DNA from: a virus
Direction: 5' to 3' (one strand)
DNA: 20,749 bases
Virus record (IMG/VR): IMGVR_UViG_3300017951_000174
Coordinates: 1 to 20,749 of that record
The stretch's first letter is position 1; every line of letters starts with the position of its first letter. Below are positions 6,253-13,879 of the stretch, in pieces. The notes beneath the pieces are model-generated. The model had not been told where the DNA came from and did no database searches. It saw only the letters and a program-made list of their open reading frames with translations. A program made the position numbers and the translations under genes.

Positions 6253-7523
6253 CAAATTACCACCTGAATAATCGTTTGAGGCTCTCGAAGTGCTTCATGA
6301 GCCTTGTCAGCCGACCTTGCGTTGTACTGCTCGAGTTCAGAAATAATCTCATAGCCTTCGACTCCATCCACATTTTGAAGGTCAGCCTTAAACCCATCCA
6401 GTCCCTGAGGCGTGACAATGTGGATGTTCTGCGCTGCTTTCGACACGAAGCCCAGTGCCTCCTCAGAATAGGCGTTAGAGCCCACGAGAGAGGCGTTGCG
6501 AGAAACGTAGTCAGAGACGACTGTCGCATGGATGTGACCGCAGAGGATGTGAGTGATGTTGATACCTCTGGCGGCGAACTTGCCGATAATAGCCTGGACC
6601 TTCTTTTGGTCGGTGGCCGAGATCTGATGGCCATGCACGCCCAAGAAGGTCTCGTTGTGGACCTGGAAGATGACCTCGTTGGCATTGAAGTAATGGAAGC
6701 GCATGCCCTTGTCGTCCGTTGCATCAAAGACGGCCTGAAGCATTGCGTAGATGGTGTAGTCGTAGCTATCGGTGGCCACGACGTCCACCCAGCCCAGGTT
6801 TTCCTTGGCGCGGGACTCGTTGCCGGCAACGCCGAATACGTCCACGAAGAAGTCTGCCCGCAGATCCATCAGGAACTGCTTGTACAAATGAGTTGCAAGG
6901 ATGGTGGCCCGAGCACGGTTGGTGCTCATCGCCAGCAGCTCATCCAAACGGCGGTCAGAGTTCATGAGATCGCCTCCGAAAAAGACAACCACACGCTCAA
7001 CGCCGTAAGCCTTGCCAAGGAGTTTAGCCTTCTGAGCCAATAACTGAAGGCGCTTGGCTCCTACTTCAAAGTCGAAGCGGTTGGTCGGCAGGTTGACGAG
7101 TTCGTTCCAGTGATTGTCGGACAAGTGGACAACCAAAACAGCTGCAGAGGGATCCAGAGGGCCACTGCGACGGGGACAATCAGCAAGAGAGGCGCCGTGC
7201 TGCTCCAGCTCCGCAAGAATGGCCTCGTTGTAAGCCGTGACAGCGTTTTCAATGCGAGCATGTTCCCTAAAAGCCTTGTTAGCGATGCGGTTGCGATCGA
7301 GGAGCCCTTGATTTGCCTTAGCCAGCTTGACATTAGCCTCGATGGTTTCGTAGTCGACGGTCGGGCCTGCCAGCTCGGTCTTAATGTAGCTGCGCAGGTG
7401 GTTGGGCTTAGCGAGGTGCGGGTACCGCTTATGAAGAGCGTTCGCTACACCCAGGTAGCTGCCGATCTCTTCGTAGAGTTCGGCGACCTCGTCATGCAAA
7501 TGACTGATGGGTGTCAGGCTCAT
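6252..7523 (-). CDS. Calcineurin-like metallophosphoesterase
   Basis: A 423-residue two-metal phosphoesterase. The metal-binding signature is complete: LSDNHW (134-139), GGDLMNSDR (183-191), GNESR (234-238), GVHGHQ (295-300) and CGHIHA (328-333). The GNESR motif has Ser-Arg where GNHD/E enzymes have His-Asp/Glu, so the catalytic His is altered. About 100 N-terminal residues are helical and begin with a segment like a helix-turn-helix (VAELYEEIGSYLGVANALHK). The start at 7523 is preferred to 7541 because the TATACT -10 at 7550-7555 lies 26 bases before it but only 8 before the other. It could be a nuclease (SbcD/MRE11-like) or a phosphatase; the substrate is unknown. It follows primase, suggesting a role in DNA metabolism. 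Confidence 0.82.
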   Translation of the reverse strand: MSLTPISHLHDEVAELYEEIGSYLGVANALHKRYPHLAKPNHLRSYIKTELAGPTVDYETIEANVKLAKANQGLLDRNRIANKAFREHARIENAVTAYNEAILAELEQHGASLADCPRRSGPLDPSAAVLVVHLSDNHWNELVNLPTNRFDFEVGAKRLQLLAQKAKLLGKAYGVERVVVFFGGDLMNSDRRLDELLAMSTNRARATILATHLYKQFLMDLRADFFVDVFGVAGNESRAKENLGWVDVVATDSYDYTIYAMLQAVFDATDDKGMRFHYFNANEVIFQVHNETFLGVHGHQISATDQKKVQAIIGKFAARGINITHILCGHIHATVVSDYVSRNASLVGSNAYSEEALGFVSKAAQNIHIVTPQGLDGFKADLQNVDGVEGYEIISELEQYNARSADKAHEALREPQTIIQVVI

Positions 7524-9099
7524 GTTTTTCTTGGGGTACATCTTTTGACAGTATAACAGATATGTGACTCAGTACACCATCCGTATCGTCGATCTGCACG
7601 TTTGGCTGAACCACAGTCCGAAGCTGTGCCATGAAGTGGGGCTCAGAGGCCGCTACAACGGCCATCACACTGTGAGGAGTAAGATCGGTCAGACAGTGTG
7701 CCTCCAGCTCTTCCAGTCGCTCACAGAGCCATTGCAGGGGCGGATGGGACACGCTTGCCAGTAGGGGGCGCAGCCGATTGCGATGTTCTGGCTTGTGAAC
7801 AAAGATCCGCAGCATTCGGCGCTCTGTCGTCACCCGTGTTTGTGCCTCTGTAGGGGGCGTCCACTCGCGCTTCTCGATCACCACACTGCGATCACCCCAT
7901 CCCTTGGCAGTTGCCGCAGCCTCCTTCTCCGTGCGAGACAGGACCCTGGACACCTTGTCGATGTAGTGCGTTCTGACGGCATTGCTGTGCAGGCCATCGA
8001 TGACCGCACGCAACTGATTCTCCACCTCGGTGACGTAGGCACTGTTGTCCAGGTCCAGGTCGGCGGCCCAATAGTCAATCACCCAGTCCAACCATGGGTC
8101 AGCAGCGGCCAGCAAGCTGTGGAATGCGTCGGCGCCCTGCTCACGACAGATCTCGTCAGGGTCCTTGCCAACAGGCAGTTGAGCTACGTTGACCTGGATC
8201 TCACCTTTCTGGGCCAGTGGCCCTGCTGCTGAGATAAACTGCTGGACGGCCTTCTTGCCGCCCTCGTCGCCGTCGAAGCAGAGGATGAAGTTGTCGACAG
8301 TCTTGGCCAGACGCTGCAGGACGAACGGCTCAGGGGCTCCAGTGCCCTGCATTGCCACTACGTTGGCGATCCCATGCTGCCAGAGCGACACCACGTCCAG
8401 ATGACCTTCCACAAAGATCAAGGAGCCAGCCAGGCGTGCAGCTTCCTTGGCCCTAACCTCATTGAATACCAGCGACTTCTTGTGGAACAGGTCGCCGTCT
8501 GCCGAGTTCTTATACTTACCAGGCATGCCTGGCTTAGTGGCACGGCCACTCCACCCCACCAGCTCGTTGCGATGGTTGAGGATTGGAATCGTTATACGGC
8601 CAGCGAAAAAGTCTGTCGGATCAAAGCCCAGGCCGAACTCTTCTGCGGTGGCCTTCGTCAGCCCACGGTCCTTGAGCACCTGGCGGATCCGACCAGCCTT
8701 CTCGTGATGCAGGTTTGCGGCATAACCTTGCTGTTTCTTGGCCAGCCTGTCCAGCGCTGCTTGGCGCTCTGCCCTTTTCTTGGCCTGCTGCTCAGGGCTG
8801 ATGCCATCAGTCTCTAACTGGATGCCCAGAATCTCTGCCGCCAGGTTGGCTGCATCCACAAATTCAAGGCCCTTGCGACGCCTGGTATAGGCAATCACGT
8901 CGCCGCCTTCACGGCAAACGTGGCAGAAGCAAAACCCCTTGTCGTCGTTGATTGTTAGCGACGGGTTGGTGTCCTCGTGCCAGATACACTGGGTGACAAA
9001 CTCCCTGCCCACCCGTTTCAGCTTGCTTCCCAGGCTCTCGATGACCTTGGAGATCGAGCCAGACTTGAGCTTTTCGAGTGAAGCGGAGGTTATAGCCAT
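7492..9099 (-). CDS. dnaG: DnaG-type DNA primase
   Basis: A 535-residue primase that would synthesise RNA primers at the fork. The N-terminal CHC2 zinc finger is intact as C38-x2-H41-x17-C59-x2-C62. The core domain is followed by TOPRIM: Glu231 in FVEGHLD, Asp275 and Asp277 in FDGDEGG, and KDPDE at about 312-316. The C-terminal 150 residues look like a helicase-interacting region (LRIFVHKPEHRNRL, helical). No helicase is fused or present in the window. The end overlaps the metallophosphoesterase gene. Size is slightly short of cellular DnaG, as often in phages. Confidence 0.93.
   Translation of the reverse strand: MAITSASLEKLKSGSISKVIESLGSKLKRVGREFVTQCIWHEDTNPSLTINDDKGFCFCHVCREGGDVIAYTRRRKGLEFVDAANLAAEILGIQLETDGISPEQQAKKRAERQAALDRLAKKQQGYAANLHHEKAGRIRQVLKDRGLTKATAEEFGLGFDPTDFFAGRITIPILNHRNELVGWSGRATKPGMPGKYKNSADGDLFHKKSLVFNEVRAKEAARLAGSLIFVEGHLDVVSLWQHGIANVVAMQGTGAPEPFVLQRLAKTVDNFILCFDGDEGGKKAVQQFISAAGPLAQKGEIQVNVAQLPVGKDPDEICREQGADAFHSLLAAADPWLDWVIDYWAADLDLDNSAYVTEVENQLRAVIDGLHSNAVRTHYIDKVSRVLSRTEKEAAATAKGWGDRSVVIEKREWTPPTEAQTRVTTERRMLRIFVHKPEHRNRLRPLLASVSHPPLQWLCERLEELEAHCLTDLTPHSVMAVVAASEPHFMAQLRTVVQPNVQIDDTDGVLSHISVILSKDVPQEKHEPDTHQSFA
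7550..7555 (-). promoter_or_regulatory. Extended -10 TGTTATACT before the metallophosphoesterase gene
   Basis: TGTTATACTG sits in the last codons of primase, where it encodes Val-Ile-Leu with a rare ATA codon, and is 26 bases before the chosen ATG at 7523. The same nonamer appears before the gene at 13873, again coding Val-Ile-Leu. Confidence 0.45.
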
Positions 9100-9120
9100 A
9101 AGGAACGAGTATTTCCCCTC

Positions 9121-9126
9121 AGCCTA
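9121..9126 (-). promoter_or_regulatory. Extended -10 TGGTAGGCT before primase
   Basis: TGGTAGGCTG lies 21 bases before the primase ATG, in the short gap after the sigma-like gene. A TTGCAA hexamer is 18 bp upstream. With a purine-rich GAGGGG following, it looks like a promoter with a short leader. Confidence 0.45.
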
Positions 9127-9129
9127 CCA

Positions 9130-9858
9130 TCAAAAGAGCGAGCCTTGCAACCGTCCGTCGCTAATCTCTTCCCAGCCATCGATCAAATCGATTTCTTCTT
9201 CCGACCAGTCAGTGGCATTGCAGCCAGCAGCGAGCAGAAAATCGTTGACCTCTTCCCTAGGGATCACGCTGCCATTGCCGCTCAGGTACACGTCCAACGC
9301 TGCGATAGCGCTCTCCCCGCCGATGCGTTTAATGGCATCCTCAGCCAGGCCTAGGTACATGGCGCCGAAGTCAATCTCATCGGGCTCCAGTGGGTCTGTC
9401 GGCTTGGCCTGTTCCTTCAGCTCCAGTGGTGGACCAGAGCACACTTTGCGCACTTCCAGCCATTCCTCCTTGGTAATACCGAGCTCAGCAGCGACCTCGT
9501 GGTCGGTAGAACCTCGGTACAACAGCTTGCGTCCTTTCACCCAGCGCTCACGCATCTTGTGACTAAGCCTTACTGCGTAGGTCTTGTCCCGAACCCAGTG
9601 CAGCAGCTCTCCTCGGATCGTCGGCACTGCCAGGGAGCTGAATTTCATACTCTTCCCTGTGACAGGATGCGGTCGATCGGGGTTGTAGCGATGGGCAGCC
9701 TTGCACAAGCCCTCGAAGGCGACAGACTCCAGGGTGTGGTAATCGATACCAGTGGTGCGCTGTATGCGCCATGCCTCACGACGGGCGAGGTTAAGATTGT
9801 CTGTAGCGAGCTTCTGCTGCTCCTGGCTCATTTGAAACTTTGCAGGCTTCCGAGCCAT
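9130..9858 (-). CDS. Divergent sigma-70-family factor (regions 2 and 3, no visible region 4)
   Basis: A 242-residue sigma factor that would redirect RNA polymerase to phage promoters. Region 2 spans about residues 19-92 (LARREAWRIQ, then LESVAFEGLCKAAHRYNP and FSSLAVPTIRGELLHWVRD), closest in style to SigF/SigB-like factors with the (F/Y)-A-x-P-T-I-R-G-E helix that reads the -10. Region 3 follows at about 97-140 (VRLSHKMRERW, DHEVAAELGITKEEWLEV). The last 100 residues are acidic and show no recognisable region 4 helix-turn-helix for the -35. The start at 9858 has ACAGGTC upstream and its own -10. It lies between terminase and primase. Confidence 0.85.
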   Translation of the reverse strand: MARKPAKFQMSQEQQKLATDNLNLARREAWRIQRTTGIDYHTLESVAFEGLCKAAHRYNPDRPHPVTGKSMKFSSLAVPTIRGELLHWVRDKTYAVRLSHKMRERWVKGRKLLYRGSTDHEVAAELGITKEEWLEVRKVCSGPPLELKEQAKPTDPLEPDEIDFGAMYLGLAEDAIKRIGGESAIAALDVYLSGNGSVIPREEVNDFLLAAGCNATDWSEEEIDLIDGWEEISDGRLQGSLF

Positions 9859-9880
9859 GACCTGTTAAAATACTACACAC

Positions 9881-9886
9881 AGTCTA
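9881..9886 (-). promoter_or_regulatory. Extended -10 TGGTAGACT before the divergent sigma gene
   Basis: TGGTAGACTG is 22 bases before the ATG at 9858. Its TAG is the stop codon of the terminase large subunit. No -35 is evident. Confidence 0.45.
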
Positions 9887-11401
9887 CCAGGCGGAGTATT
9901 TTTCGACATTCGGCAAGATCCTGTCACCACGCCCCCAGGTAACAGTTGTCATCTGAGGAGCAGAGCGTTGAGCGCAGTAATTCAGGGCCATCGTCAAACT
10001 GTCGACCATGTCGTCGTTCTTAGAGGCAGGAAACAAGGCGAATTCGTTCAGGAACGCATCCAGCCAAGGTGTGCTGGCAGGTAGGTAAACATTGCCAGCT
10101 TCAACCATAGGCACAATACCCGCCGCTCTTGATTCCTTAGACTTCTCTGGCCTAACACCGATTAGTCCAGGTACCTTCTTTTGCATCATTTGATAGACAG
10201 CAAAACCCGATGCCGCAAGTTCGATCACAGTGCCCGACAGATTATGACGCTTGTAGAGCCTGGCGATCATGGCCATTGTGCCGACGACGTCCAGCTTCTC
10301 CCTGACCATGTCTAAGACATAAAATTGAGACCCTGCTTGTCCCACGACAGTGCCCACTACGTAGTCACTTTTGTTGTTAGCAGTAAACGTAGCGTCAACA
10401 GACAGAATGACACGCTGAAAGTCTGGTAGCGGTGTATCCCAGTCGTAATACTGCCACCAGCTGGGGTCGAACATGTTACCACCCTCAGGAGCTGGCCTCT
10501 GCTGGTAGAGAGAGGCGAAGTCCCTGGAGCCAACTGCCTCTCTGATGCGCTCCAGAGCATCCTTGTCGTAACGCTGAGGGCAGAGTGCTTCGCCCACCTC
10601 AGTACGCCAGTCAGGCACTACAGGGCAGTGCTCGGGAAGTCTTGGGCGGTCGTCGAGGTCTTCGTAGAGGGCAGGGAGGTCAACGATAGTCCAGTTCTCG
10701 CGACCTTTCTCAGAGACATTGCGTTCGTTCTCCAGCAGCTGCCCGATCATGTCATTCTCCGACCAACGGGTCTGAATGACCACGATGGCGCCGACATGAG
10801 GTTCGAGGCGGGTGTACAGGGTCGAGGTGTACCAGTCGTTGAGCTTCTCCATCATGCGGCCACTCTCGGCATCCTCGCGGTTCTTTACGGGGTCATCGAT
10901 GATCAGCAGGTGGCCAGATCGGCCAGTCACAGCACCGCCGACACCAGCGGCCCACAGACCACCGCCGCCTTGAGTACCCCAAGCATTAACAGCCTTTGAG
11001 GACTCATTCAGGAGTCCACCGCCATCCTTGAAGTACTCTCGAGCCTTGCGGGAGAATCCTTCGGCGAGTTCGGCTGAGTAGGACGAAATACCGACATAGC
11101 GGTCAGGGTGAGCCAGCAGGTAAGCCGCTGGCAAAAGCTGCGATGCAAGCAAACTCTTACCGTGCCTGGGACTGCATTGGATAATAAGGCGATTACATTT
11201 ACCGTCGATAACCTTTTGAAGTTGCTCAATTATAGTCGCGTGGAAACGGTACATGCGATATGTGGGCATAACGCGCTTAATAAAGCGCCAGAGAATCACC
11301 CTCTCTGCATTCTTTTCACTCTTTTTTCTCTTGACGTCCTTGATCAGGTCCTGACCAGACGCAGCGTACTCTAGAAAATCCTTTCCTAATTTTTGACTCA
11401 T
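9884..11401 (-). CDS. terL: Terminase large subunit (ATPase and nuclease)
   Basis: A 505-residue packaging motor. Walker A is CSPRHGKSLLAS (76-87), Walker B is LLIIDD (165-170), and a coupling motif QTRW follows (210-213). The RNase H-like nuclease has SVDATF (Asp336), TVIELAASG (Glu394) and NDDMVDS near 462-468. The start at 11401 is chosen for a GGAGGA ribosome binding site seven bases upstream; a TTG further up is less likely. It follows the small subunit by 33 bases. All catalytic motifs are present, so it should be functional. The end shares its TAG with a -10 element. Confidence 0.96.
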   Translation of the reverse strand: MSQKLGKDFLEYAASGQDLIKDVKRKKSEKNAERVILWRFIKRVMPTYRMYRFHATIIEQLQKVIDGKCNRLIIQCSPRHGKSLLASQLLPAAYLLAHPDRYVGISSYSAELAEGFSRKAREYFKDGGGLLNESSKAVNAWGTQGGGGLWAAGVGGAVTGRSGHLLIIDDPVKNREDAESGRMMEKLNDWYTSTLYTRLEPHVGAIVVIQTRWSENDMIGQLLENERNVSEKGRENWTIVDLPALYEDLDDRPRLPEHCPVVPDWRTEVGEALCPQRYDKDALERIREAVGSRDFASLYQQRPAPEGGNMFDPSWWQYYDWDTPLPDFQRVILSVDATFTANNKSDYVVGTVVGQAGSQFYVLDMVREKLDVVGTMAMIARLYKRHNLSGTVIELAASGFAVYQMMQKKVPGLIGVRPEKSKESRAAGIVPMVEAGNVYLPASTPWLDAFLNEFALFPASKNDDMVDSLTMALNYCAQRSAPQMTTVTWGRGDRILPNVEKYSAW

Positions 11402-11434
11402 GACACGATCCTCCAACCCTTGTTATTCATAACC

Positions 11435-12079
11435 TCATTCTACCTCGTCTTCGTCAAGTGGAATCTGGTATGCCTCGTCCTCTTCTTCGTTGAGGATTTC
11501 TACAGAAACCTCTTCCAGCTCCTGGTCAACCACGGCCATGAGCTGCCCGACTCCAAGGGCCGTAGCCCAGGACTGGCGGCCAGAGTCGGAGATGTTGGCG
11601 GCGGCCCGCATCAGGCCACTAATCAACCCCATGGGGATGTCTTCGCCCTCAGCCTCTGCCTTGATGATCCGTTTTTGGATGATCGCCATTAGATCTGCAG
11701 ACGTCTCCATCATCATCTTGGCCTGCTCTTCGTTGGCCTTGCGGTACTCTTCGATAGAATCCCGCTGACGCTTGCGCTCGATCTTGTTGGCTTCCTTGAC
11801 AGCCAGGGCCATCTCTTTCGTGTCCCATGAGGCAGCACGACGTTCCCACTGGTACTTTTTCGCCCACTTGGCGATCGTGGCAGAAGTTACGCCGCTCTCG
11901 GCCGCTACGTCCTCAAAGTTGCGTTTGCCGTGCAGGTAGACCTGAAAGGCGTTGAACTGGTCGTTGTTTTCATGTTGACCAGCAGCGTAGACATGATAGC
12001 CACGCCGAAACTCCCAGATCTTGCGGTCGTACTTAACCTCTGGCTTCCATTCCTTGAAGGGCTTACTCTCCTGCGACAC
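11435..12079 (-). CDS. terS: Terminase small subunit
   Basis: A 214-residue DNA-recognition subunit of the packaging motor. Residues 40-80 hold a helix-turn-helix (RNFEDVAAESGVTSATIAKW, then WERRAASWD), the middle is a long charged coiled-coil for oligomerisation (KEANKIERKRQRDSIEEYRK), and the C-terminus is highly acidic, which usually contacts the large subunit. It starts at GTG with AGAGAGA upstream. A terminator and a -10 directly precede it, so terS and terL form their own transcript. The identification rests on architecture and position before terL. Confidence 0.87.
   Translation of the reverse strand: MSQESKPFKEWKPEVKYDRKIWEFRRGYHVYAAGQHENNDQFNAFQVYLHGKRNFEDVAAESGVTSATIAKWAKKYQWERRAASWDTKEMALAVKEANKIERKRQRDSIEEYRKANEEQAKMMMETSADLMAIIQKRIIKAEAEGEDIPMGLISGLMRAAANISDSGRQSWATALGVGQLMAVVDQELEEVSVEILNEEEDEAYQIPLDEDEVE
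11437..11442 (-). promoter_or_regulatory. -10-like TAGAAT before terL
   Basis: TAGAAT overlaps the last codons and stop of terS, 35 bases before the terL ATG. It lacks the TG extension and a -35, so it is a weaker member of the family. Confidence 0.3.
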
Positions 12080-12105
12080 GACCAGAATCTCTCTAGGGCT
12101 GCGCT

Positions 12106-12111
12106 AGTATG
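12106..12111 (-). promoter_or_regulatory. -10 element CATACT before terS
   Basis: GGCATACT lies 26 bases before the terS GTG and 10 bases after the T-run of the terminator at 12122-12141. The same GGCATACT follows the terminator before the sigma gene at 18501. Confidence 0.45.
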
Positions 12112-12121
12112 CCGAGACATC

Positions 12122-12141
12122 AAAAAAGGGCCCGAAAGCCC
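12122..12141 (-). terminator. Intrinsic terminator between the thyX and terS transcripts
   Basis: On the minus strand GGGCTTTCGGGCCC folds into a GC stem with a UUCG-type loop and is followed by six Ts. It starts five bases after the stop of the frameshifted small gene, closing the thyX operon. Confidence 0.8.
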
Positions 12142-12146
12142 AGTGG

Positions 12147-12417
12147 TCAAGCTTGCCATGTATCTGGTCGAACAAAGTCGGCTCCTACATGGTCATAGTT
12201 GTCGGGGTCAGCCGTTTTCTCGAGCTGAGCAAGAATCAAGGCCTGATGGAGTCTTTGAGCATTTTCCGGCGTGAGCGATGTACACGTTTTCGTGATCAAT
12301 CTCGACGCGGGCCCCGGTAGGCGTGTGCTGATCAGGGCCTTCTCCAGAGGAGATCCAGAAGCTTAGCGAGTCGAGATCAATGGTCGGCTCGCCGTAGTCG
12401 TTGAAGTTGATGATCAT
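12147..12417 (-). pseudogene. Small gene with an apparent +1 frameshift
   Basis: The ATG at 12417 overlaps the thyX stop (ATGA) and encodes MIINFNDYGEPTIDLDSLSF onward. In that frame the protein ends at 12208 with an unconvincing tail (HAGKCSKTPSGLDSCS). Moving forward one base after the codons for ENVYI (about 12275-12282) gives LTPENAQRLHQALILAQLEK, then a sensible acidic end, stopping at 12147 just before the terminator. The joined product would be about 89 residues. It could be a base insertion, a sequencing or assembly error, or a programmed +1 shift. The joined protein family is not recognised. Confidence 0.65.
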
Positions 12418-13637
12418 GTGAATGCTGCCTCGTAGATGGTCGGAAACTCCTGCTCGAAGATGTCCATGATCGCGTGGGCTACCAGGCGGTGCTCAAACTG
12501 AGTCTCGATCCCACTGCGAATCTGCAGAAAATGCACCCAGGACCTTAGAGTGCCATTCATGTAGAGCCTTGTTGGCGTACCCAGGGGCAGGATGCTGCGA
12601 GCGCATTCCTTGGCGACGCCTTCGCTGAGCAGATACTCGTAGTAGTCGAAGATGCTGTGGTAGAGCTGCTGGATCTGTTTGTTCATCAGATCGACCTTCT
12701 TGGGGTCCAAGTCGTCGTGCGATGCCTGCTTGTTCTTCGGGTCCTGGCTGCGGAGGTGGGGTAGGCCGATAGTGCCGAGCTGATCGACAGAGCTGTAGCG
12801 CTGCGAGTTGTGGACGACAATGCCATCGGCTACGAAGTTGTGGGTCGGATGGTTCATCTCGATGTCGTAGGTCATCTGAACCCCTAGATAGGACTGAGAG
12901 TCGATCTTGCTCCACTTGGCAGTCATCCCAAGTGTCCATCCATGTAGGACCTTTGGGTCTTGGTATGGGAGCGGCTCTGCTGTTGTTCCGTTGAGAGCTA
13001 CCGTCAGGTTATTGTCGTAGGCCTCTCCAAACTCAACAAAGCCGCGCTCTTGAGTCAGGACACGGTGCTCGCGAGTGCAGTCAATGCTTCGCTTGCCGAC
13101 CTGAAAGCGATAGACAGGTTTTTTACCAGACTCGTATACGGACAGGATGGGAGCCTCGATAAAGCGGCCAACAGACTCGTCGTAGGAGCGGGCGTAGCGG
13201 GCCTTGAAAGAGGGGTTATTCCACTTCCTATAGAGGTCCTCGATCGGCAGCCGCTGGACGCCCCCTGAGCCGTTGGAGACCGTGATACTGGTATTTCCAG
13301 CCAGGCAGAACTCCTGAAAACTGAAGCTTTTATGACGCAGAATCTGAGCAGCGATAGCACGAGTTGTTTCAATCTCGACCACCATGTTGGACATTTCCAG
13401 CGGACTCCAATGCTTGTGCTTCATAAGGTAGCGAAGCAGACGAGGAGCGGTCTTGACGTTCTCTTGGTTGTTCGGATTCGAGACGCGAGCGCAGTAGGTC
13501 ACGATGAACTCGGACTCTGCTAGCTCGGTTGGATCGGAAAGATTATGCCCACGCTCCTTTTCGAAGAGCCGAATAAGCTCTTCGTCTGCCAGCTTGGAAG
13601 TGCTGATGAGACGGGCAGTGTGAACTTCGCGTTGCAT
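12414..13637 (-). CDS. thyX: FAD-dependent thymidylate synthase, intein-containing
   Basis: ThyX methylates dUMP to dTMP using FAD, NADPH and methylene-tetrahydrofolate. The extein is 240 residues, the usual size. After splicing the signature reads RHKSFSFQEFSQR, which fits RHRxxS-x4-SxR except for Lys in place of the second Arg. The C-terminal part has the ARSILPLGTPTRLYMNGTLR and EIETQF-like substrate segments (here RSGIETQFEHR). The intein splits the signature between EF and SQRYS. No good ribosome binding site is seen before the ATG at 13637. It teams with nrdJ for dTTP supply. Confidence 0.94.
   Translation of the reverse strand: MQREVHTARLISTSKLADEELIRLFEKERGHNLSDPTELAESEFIVTYCARVSNPNNQENVKTAPRLLRYLMKHKHWSPLEMSNMVVEIETTRAIAAQILRHKSFSFQEFCLAGNTSITVSNGSGGVQRLPIEDLYRKWNNPSFKARYARSYDESVGRFIEAPILSVYESGKKPVYRFQVGKRSIDCTREHRVLTQERGFVEFGEAYDNNLTVALNGTTAEPLPYQDPKVLHGWTLGMTAKWSKIDSQSYLGVQMTYDIEMNHPTHNFVADGIVVHNSQRYSSVDQLGTIGLPHLRSQDPKNKQASHDDLDPKKVDLMNKQIQQLYHSIFDYYEYLLSEGVAKECARSILPLGTPTRLYMNGTLRSWVHFLQIRSGIETQFEHRLVAHAIMDIFEQEFPTIYEAAFT
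12807..13307 (-). other. Mini-intein in ThyX, no endonuclease
   Basis: A 167-residue intein with only splicing blocks. It starts with Cys (CLAGNTSITV), has block B TREH (in DCTREHRVLT), block F (TYDIEMNHPTHNFVADG) and ends VVHN before Ser of SQRYS. No LAGLIDADG or HNH domain fits in the short linker around residues 95-135, so it is not mobile by itself. Its insertion site is inside the flavin/dUMP signature loop, so unspliced ThyX must be inactive. Confidence 0.92.
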
Positions 13638-13678
13638 AATTGTTCAGGGGTAAAGGGGGCAGCATGAATGAAGACCGA

Positions 13679-13873
13679 TCAGCGGCCCGCTGAGATAGCG
13701 CCGATGATGAACAGAACGAGGAAAAGCGAAAGGCTGATCAGTGATGGAGACAGGACCAGCAGCCAAGGCCAGGCAATATGGCCAGTGAGCTTAAGGACGA
13801 TGAAGACAATGGTCAGAAGATCAGTGAATCCCATTTTGAATTTGAAGGTAAGGGTTTTTGTTTTGGGCGCCAT
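13679..13873 (-). CDS. Small membrane protein
   Basis: A 64-residue protein with two hydrophobic helices (FTDLLTIVFIVLKLTGHI and WPWLLVLSPSLISLSLFLV) running into LFIIGAISAGR. A short basic N-terminus (MAPKTKTLTFKFK) would stay in the cytoplasm. Similar short membrane proteins with the GFTDLL...KLTG pattern are common in aquatic phages, of unknown role. The promoter element 34 bases before supports the ATG at 13873, though Met14 is an alternative. Confidence 0.75.
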   Translation of the reverse strand: MAPKTKTLTFKFKMGFTDLLTIVFIVLKLTGHIAWPWLLVLSPSLISLSLFLVLFIIGAISAGR

Positions 13874-13879
13874 AGGAAA

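Noticed and set aside
12493-12939. 148-codon minus frame inside thyX
   Set aside because: Shadow frame of thyX with Gln/Arg/Pro-rich nonsense composition.
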